Positions 7,003 through 10,495 of a stretch of DNA of 10,495 nucleotides are shown piece by piece. Under the pieces are notes generated by a model. That model was not told the origin of the DNA and did no database searches. It was given only the letters and a program-made list of their open reading frames with translations. The position numbers were made by a program, and so were the translations under genes. The stretch's first letter is position 1; every line of letters starts with the position of its first letter. The stretch is from an uncultured Actinomyces sp. (GTDB taxonomy: Bacteria > Actinomycetota > Actinomycetes > Actinomycetales > Actinomycetaceae): contig CALHZX010000072.1 of assembly GCA_938040725.1 (NCBI GenBank), positions 1 through 10,495 on the forward strand, written 5' to 3'.

Positions 7003-7948
7003 CAACCTGCCCGAAGAGGACCTCCTGCCTTTCGGTGCCCTCCCCGGCAGCCCGGTCGATTCCTCAGTACGCGAGCAGCTCGGCCAGGCCACGAATGGCA
7101 AGCAGAAGGTCCAGCGCTCTCCGCGCGCGCTGCGTCCCCTGTGGTACTCGATCCCGATCCTCGTGATCGCCCTGGCAATCGCCGGGTACCTGATAGGCCT
7201 GACGCTCTGGTCGCGTTCGTCCTTGCAGCACTGGAATGCTCACGAATACGACGTCGCTCAGGCGGGCTACGAGGGGCAGCGGACGTGGACGGGTATCGGC
7301 ATCGAAGCCTGGGTGGCCCACTACAACCTCGGAACCACCCTCGTGCGCCAAGATCACGTGGACGAGGGCGTGGAAGAACTGCGTACCGCGTTCGACCTCG
7401 TCCCCAAGGCCACCGAGGTTCAGCCCGGTCGCCTCGAGCCCTTCTCCTATGAGTGTCGCGTGCGCGTCAATCTGGGCATCGGCCTGGAGATCCAAGGCGA
7501 CCAGCTGCGCTCGGCTGGTTCAACCGCGAACGCGGTGAGCGTCTACCAGGAAGCCGAAGACACGATCGCTCCCTGCCAGACCGCTTCCGGTGGAGGCGGC
7601 CAGTCCGGCGACCAGAACCAGTCGGGTGGCCAGTCCGAGCAGCAATCCGGCGGTGAATCCAACAATCCTGCCGACGAGAACAAGGAACGCGTCGGAGATA
7701 AGAAGCAGCAGGCCGAGCAGGAGTCTCAGGGCCAAGGCGGATCGCAAGACCAGCAGCAACCGGAGCAAAAGGGCCAGCAGGAGAACCCAACACCCAGCCC
7801 CAGCCCGTCCGAAGACCCCTACGCGGGAGAAAGCCAGGACCAAAAGGAGCGCAGGGAGCAGCTGGAAAACCAGAACAAGGATCGGCAGCAGAACCAGCGT
7901 GACGCTCAGGATGGGCGCCGCGATGGCAACCCGAACGGCGCCTGGTGA
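6992..7948 (+). CDS. Membrane-anchored TPR protein with long Gln-rich tail (BatC-like position)
   Basis: The 318-residue product starts at ATG 6992, inside the last 11 nt of the preceding gene, with GAGG at 6981-6984. A basic cytoplasmic segment (about 1-50) is followed by one transmembrane helix (52-73), and the rest is predicted to be outside. Residues about 108-140 (HYNLGTTLVRQ and following) match the tetratricopeptide helix-pair pattern; a second, poorer TPR-like unit covers about 154-193. From about residue 199 to the end the protein is low-complexity, rich in Gln, Glu, Gly, Ser, Asn and Asp, with a Pro/Ser patch (PTPSPSPSEDP) and a charged helix-like finish (KERREQLENQNKDRQQNQRD). TPR proteins with such tails occur last in Bat-type loci, where they are thought to scaffold the VWA proteins. 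This is the last gene of the operon; the tail may reach into or bind the cell wall, which is speculative. Confidence 0.88.
   Translation: MPSNNLPEEDLLPFGALPGSPVDSSVREQLGQATNGKQKVQRSPRALRPLWYSIPILVIALAIAGYLIGLTLWSRSSLQHWNAHEYDVAQAGYEGQRTWTGIGIEAWVAHYNLGTTLVRQDHVDEGVEELRTAFDLVPKATEVQPGRLEPFSYECRVRVNLGIGLEIQGDQLRSAGSTANAVSVYQEAEDTIAPCQTASGGGGQSGDQNQSGGQSEQQSGGESNNPADENKERVGDKKQQAEQESQGQGGSQDQQQPEQKGQQENPTPSPSPSEDPYAGESQDQKERREQLENQNKDRQQNQRDAQDGRRDGNPNGAW
7595..7931 (+). repeat. Low-complexity Gln/Glu/Gly-rich coding segment
   Basis: The tail-encoding DNA of the TPR gene is rich in CAG, GAG, GAC and AAC codons. It includes a degenerate repeat: GGCGGCCAGTCCGG near 7596 and GGTGGCCAGTCCGA near 7625 encode successive GGQSG and GGQSE units. 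The repeats are imperfect, so this is compositional bias with short decayed repeats rather than a clean tandem array. Confidence 0.5.
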
Positions 7949-8028
7949 GGGGCGCAAACCCGTCTCACTTTCGCTGTGACGTGCACCCATAAAACCCAAC
8001 GGCGGCCCAGGTGGCCGTCAAACACCGA

Positions 8029-8040
8029 TAGGCTGGTAGC
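8029..8040 (+). promoter_or_regulatory. -10 element of a leaderless purD promoter
   Basis: TAGGCT (8029-8034) fits the actinobacterial TANNNT consensus. It sits so that, with the usual 6-nt spacing, transcription would start at 8041, the first base of the purD GTG. No Shine-Dalgarno sequence lies upstream of that GTG. No convincing -35 is visible, which is common for such promoters. A leaderless purD mRNA is therefore the simplest reading. Confidence 0.5.
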
Positions 8041-9375
8041 GTGAAGGTTCTTCTCGTTGGTAACGGAGGTCGCGAACACGCGATCGCCCGTGCGCTGGTA
8101 CGAACGTCCACCCCTGAGCATCCCGCGTCGCTGGTCGTCCAGGCGGGTAACCCCGCGCTGGAGCAGCTGGGCCGCTCGTTGACCATGGATCCGCTGGACC
8201 CGAAGGACGTCGTGCGCCGCGCCACGTCCGAGAACGTCGACCTCGTGGTCGTCGGTCCCGAGGCGCCGCTCGTCGCGGGCGTCGCGGATGCGGTCCTGGA
8301 CTACGGCATCCCCGTCTTTGGCCCCACGAAGGACGCCGCGCGCCTCGAGGCCTCCAAGTCGTTCGCGAAGCAGGTCATGGCCGATGCTGGCGTGGCCACC
8401 GCTCGCGCCTTCACGTGCACCACGATGGACCAGGTCGAGGCCGCGTTCGACGACCTGGGTGCCCCCTACGTCGTGAAGGATGACGCGCTCGCCGCCGGCA
8501 AGGGCGTCGTCGTGACTACTGACCGCGCCCAGGCCTCGGACCACGCGCGCGCCTGCCTGTCGCGTGATGGGGGAGCGGTCGTCATCGAGGACTACCTTGA
8601 TGGCCCCGAGGTCTCCCTCTTCTGTTTCGCCGACGGTGCGACCGTCGTTCCGCTGCAGCCCGCGCAGGACTTCAAGCGCGTGGGCGACGGCAACGAAGGG
8701 CCGAACACGGGCGGCATGGGCGCCTACAGCCCCCTGCCGTGGCTCCCCGAAGAGGCCACGCAGCGCATCGTCGACGAGGTTGCCCAGCCCGTCATCACTG
8801 AGATGGCGCGTCGCGGCACCCCCTTCCGTGGCCTCCTGTACTGCGGCCTCGCGATGACCTCGAAGGGCATCCGCGTCGTCGAATTCAACGTGCGTTTCGG
8901 TGACCCGGAGACCCAGGCGGTCCTCGAGCGCCTCGATTCCCCGCTGGCGCCCATCCTGTACGCGGCCGCGACCGGCACCCTGGCGAAGGCCCCCGCCCCC
9001 GTGTGGAGCGAGGACGCCGCCGTCACGGTCGTCATGGCATCGGGCGGCTACCCGGGTCCGACCGACACGGGCCACGAGATCACCGGCATCGAGGCCGCCG
9101 AGGCGTTGGACGGCGTCCACGTCATCCACGCCGGCACCTCCGAGGAGATTACCGACGATCCCGCCGACGTCGCAGCCGGGTGCTGCGGCTTTGAACCGAC
9201 CTACGCGCTGGTGAACTCCGGCGGCCGAGTCCTCGACGTCGTCGCCCGCGCGGCCACGCTCGACGAGGCCCGCGCGCTCGCCTACCGCGGCGTCGATCTC
9301 ATCCACTTCGATGGGGAGCACCACCGCAGCGACATCGCGACGTGGCCCGCAGACCTCACCGTCACCCTTGACTGA
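8041..9375 (+). CDS. purD: Phosphoribosylamine-glycine ligase (GAR synthetase)
   Basis: The enzyme joins 5-phosphoribosylamine and glycine using ATP to make glycinamide ribonucleotide, the second step of cytoplasmic de novo purine synthesis. The 444-residue length is near or slightly above the usual 420-430. GTG 8041 is fixed by the canonical N-terminus KVLLVGNGGREHA. Other signatures are VVVGPEAPLVAG (69-80), the ATP-grasp loop VVKDDALAAGKGVVV (about 144-158, with Ala where Gly commonly stands before LAAGKG), EGPNTGGMGAYSP, and the metal-binding EFNVRFGDPETQ (281-292). The domain order is the standard N-terminal, ATP-grasp and C-terminal (PurD_C-like, VTVVMASGGYPG) arrangement. purC follows after 19 nt, so the two are co-transcribed. 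Assignment is certain; only the mode of translation initiation is unusual. Confidence 0.98.
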   Translation: MKVLLVGNGGREHAIARALVRTSTPEHPASLVVQAGNPALEQLGRSLTMDPLDPKDVVRRATSENVDLVVVGPEAPLVAGVADAVLDYGIPVFGPTKDAARLEASKSFAKQVMADAGVATARAFTCTTMDQVEAAFDDLGAPYVVKDDALAAGKGVVVTTDRAQASDHARACLSRDGGAVVIEDYLDGPEVSLFCFADGATVVPLQPAQDFKRVGDGNEGPNTGGMGAYSPLPWLPEEATQRIVDEVAQPVITEMARRGTPFRGLLYCGLAMTSKGIRVVEFNVRFGDPETQAVLERLDSPLAPILYAAATGTLAKAPAPVWSEDAAVTVVMASGGYPGPTDTGHEITGIEAAEALDGVHVIHAGTSEEITDDPADVAAGCCGFEPTYALVNSGGRVLDVVARAATLDEARALAYRGVDLIHFDGEHHRSDIATWPADLTVTLD

Positions 9376-9394
9376 CAACCTACCGAGGAACACT

Positions 9395-10396
9395 ATGACC
9401 GCCACCCTCCACGGCTGGACCCCGCTGAGCGCGGGCAAGGTTCGCGACATCTACGCTCCCGACGAGGCCGTGGTCGGCCCCGCGCCGCAGACCGCCACCC
9501 CGGCGGGACGCTCCCGCCACGCGAAGGCGGGCCCGGAGGCGCTGCTCATGGTGACGTCGGATCGCATCAGCGCCTACGACTATGTCCTGCCGACGCAGAT
9601 CCCCGGCAAAGGCGCGGTCCTCAACCAGCTCGCCATCTGGTGGATGGGACAGCTGCGTCCCCTCACGGAAAACCACCTGCTGGCCGTGGGCACGAAGGCT
9701 CCGGCCGAGGCCTCGCGCGCCCTGGAGGGTGCCCAGCCCACGCGCTTCACGGTTCCCGCCGAGGTGGACGGGCGCGCGGTCGTGTGCCGCAGCCTGCACA
9801 TGATCCCCATTGAGTGCGTCGTGCGCGGCTACCTGACCGGCTCGGGTCTGGCCGAGTACCGCCAGTCCGGTTCCGTGTGTGGCATCGCTCTGCCGGAGGG
9901 CCTGACCGAGGCCTCACGGCTCGAGGAGCCGATCTTCACGCCGGCCGCGAAGGCGGAGCTGGGCGAGCACGACGAGAACATCACCTTCGAGCAGACCGTC
10001 GAGCGCATCGGCGAGGAACTCGCGGTCGCGATCCGCGACCTGTCCATCGCCCTGTACAAGGCTGCCCGCGACATCGCCGCGCAGCGCGGCATCATCATCG
10101 CGGACACCAAGTTTGAGTTCGGTATCGACGTGACCACGGGAGCCCTCGTGCTCGCCGACGAGATCCTCACGCCCGATTCCTCGCGCTTCTGGCCCGCCGA
10201 CCAGTGGGTCGAGGGCCAGGTGACACCGAGCTTCGACAAGCAGTACGTGCGTGACTGGCTGGTCTCCGGCCAGTCCGGCTGGGACCGCGCCTCGGGTGCC
10301 AACCCGCCCGCGCTGCCCGACTCCGTCGCCGCAGCCACCGCCGCGCGCTACGTCGAGGCCTACCGCCGACTCACCGGGTCGGACCCCATTCTGTAA
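9395..10396 (+). CDS. purC: SAICAR synthetase (phosphoribosylaminoimidazole-succinocarboxamide synthase)
   Basis: The enzyme condenses CAIR with aspartate using ATP to form SAICAR, a later step of purine synthesis. ATG 9395 has GAGG at 9385-9388 and gives 333 residues; an open frame extending upstream into purD is ignored because the protein family starts here. Signatures: GKVRDIY near 14-20, TSDRISAYDYVLP (about 54-66), IPGKGAVLNQL, MIPIECVVRGYLTGSGLAEY, EPIFTPAAKAE, IIIADTKFEFG, LVLADEILTPDSSRFWP and PSFDKQYVRDWL. The protein is longer than many family members (about 290-310). Most of the extra length lies between GKVRDIY and LLMVTSDR, where about 29 residues rich in Pro, Ala, Gly and Arg replace the usual loop of about 10. 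The active-site motifs are intact, so it should be functional. Confidence 0.97.
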   Translation: MTATLHGWTPLSAGKVRDIYAPDEAVVGPAPQTATPAGRSRHAKAGPEALLMVTSDRISAYDYVLPTQIPGKGAVLNQLAIWWMGQLRPLTENHLLAVGTKAPAEASRALEGAQPTRFTVPAEVDGRAVVCRSLHMIPIECVVRGYLTGSGLAEYRQSGSVCGIALPEGLTEASRLEEPIFTPAAKAELGEHDENITFEQTVERIGEELAVAIRDLSIALYKAARDIAAQRGIIIADTKFEFGIDVTTGALVLADEILTPDSSRFWPADQWVEGQVTPSFDKQYVRDWLVSGQSGWDRASGANPPALPDSVAAATAARYVEAYRRLTGSDPIL

Positions 10397-10401
10397 AATG
10401 A

Positions 10402-10430
10402 CTTGCCCGCCGGGCAAGATGCGCGGCGGG
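10402..10430 (+). promoter_or_regulatory. Overlapping hairpins between purC and purS
   Basis: CTTGCCC (10402-10408) pairs with GGGCAAG (10412-10418) around a 3-nt loop. CCCGCC (10406-10411) can instead pair with GGCGGG (10425-10430). The two stems share bases, so only one can form at a time. They may modulate expression of purS or stop part of the purDC transcript; the stems are short and no T-tract follows, so function is unproven. Confidence 0.3.
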
Positions 10431-10460
10431 ATCCTCACCAACAACACAAGGAGGAACGCC

Positions 10461-10495
10461 GTGGGGCGAATCATCGTGGAAGTGATGCCGAAGCC
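10461..10495 (+). CDS. purS: Start of PurS, FGAM synthase small subunit (3' partial)
   Basis: GTG 10461 is preceded by a near-perfect ribosome binding site, AAGGAGG at 10448-10454, with 6-nt spacing. The 11 codons in the window read MGRIIVEVMPK, which is the typical opening of PurS, the roughly 80-residue dimeric subunit that bridges PurL and PurQ in formylglycinamidine ribonucleotide synthase. The position after purD and purC fits, and purQ and purL are expected beyond the window end. The call rests on a short stretch plus context. Confidence 0.8.
   Translation, partial: MGRIIVEVMPK

Noticed and set aside
7595..7660. Tandem repeat or CRISPR-like array
   Set aside because: The GGCCAGTCCG-type units are imperfect, in frame and encode a Gln/Gly-rich protein tail; there is no regular repeat-spacer pattern.
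7999..8018. ACGGC/GCCGT inverted repeat as a terminator of the VWA operon
   Set aside because: Only 5 bp with a 10-nt loop and no T-run; too weak to call, although a transcript end is expected somewhere in this gap.
9311..9394. Upstream extension of purC into purD
   Set aside because: ATG 9395 has a ribosome binding site and starts where PurC proteins normally begin; the 28 extra codons lie mostly within purD.
7906..9450. A 514-codon open frame on the minus strand across purD
   Set aside because: It is fully antisense to purD, whose family motifs are certain. The long frame is a by-product of strong G/C bias at third codon positions, and its translation shows no recognisable domain.

Overview
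The window reads as chromosomal DNA of a high-GC Gram-positive actinomycete. Coding regions favour G or C at the third codon position, GTG starts are used, and there is a sortase-assembled pilus locus with a class C sortase and a GEVED/CshA-type adhesin. These traits together point most naturally to the Actinomycetaceae (an Actinomyces/Schaalia-like oral or mucosal commensal). That placement is an inference from gene content, not a phylogenetic result. All genes I accept lie on the + strand.

Region 1 (1-4231) is a pilus and surface-adhesin locus. It opens with the last 57 codons of an LPLTG-anchored pilin-like protein. A 15-bp perfect hairpin follows, then a promoter-like stretch, then a 960-residue secreted adhesin. 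The adhesin has a signal peptide, a CshA-like N-terminal region, a GEVED domain, three prealbumin-like domains and an IPLTG sorting signal. A 12-bp perfect hairpin separates it from a class C (pilin-polymerising) sortase. The likely logic is that the pilin and adhesin are secreted and the neighbouring sortase joins them through their sorting signals, with the large adhesin probably the tip or a minor subunit.

Region 2 (4232-7948) is a compact four-gene membrane operon: a 162-residue single-pass protein, two von Willebrand factor A (VWA) proteins with BatA/BatB-like topology, and a single-pass TPR protein with a long Gln-rich tail. Genes overlap or are 1 nt apart, so they are almost certainly co-transcribed and translationally coupled. 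The positive-inside rule places both VWA domains and the TPR/Gln-rich part outside the membrane and the small helical protein's domain inside. This resembles the VWA/TPR half of MoxR-associated (Bat-type) loci, but the MoxR ATPase and DUF58 genes usually found upstream are absent; the sortase sits there instead.

Region 3 (7949-10495) is de novo purine biosynthesis: purD (apparently leaderless), purC (with an unusual insertion near its N terminus) and the first codons of purS. The 92-bp gap before purD and the change of function mark a new transcription unit.

I see no tRNA, rRNA, insertion sequence, integrase, CRISPR array or phage gene. Nothing in the window is a clearly new system. The most interesting parts are the MoxR-less VWA/TPR operon next to the pilus locus, the hairpins that punctuate the pilus genes, the leaderless purD start, and a possible leader ORF before the VWA operon.
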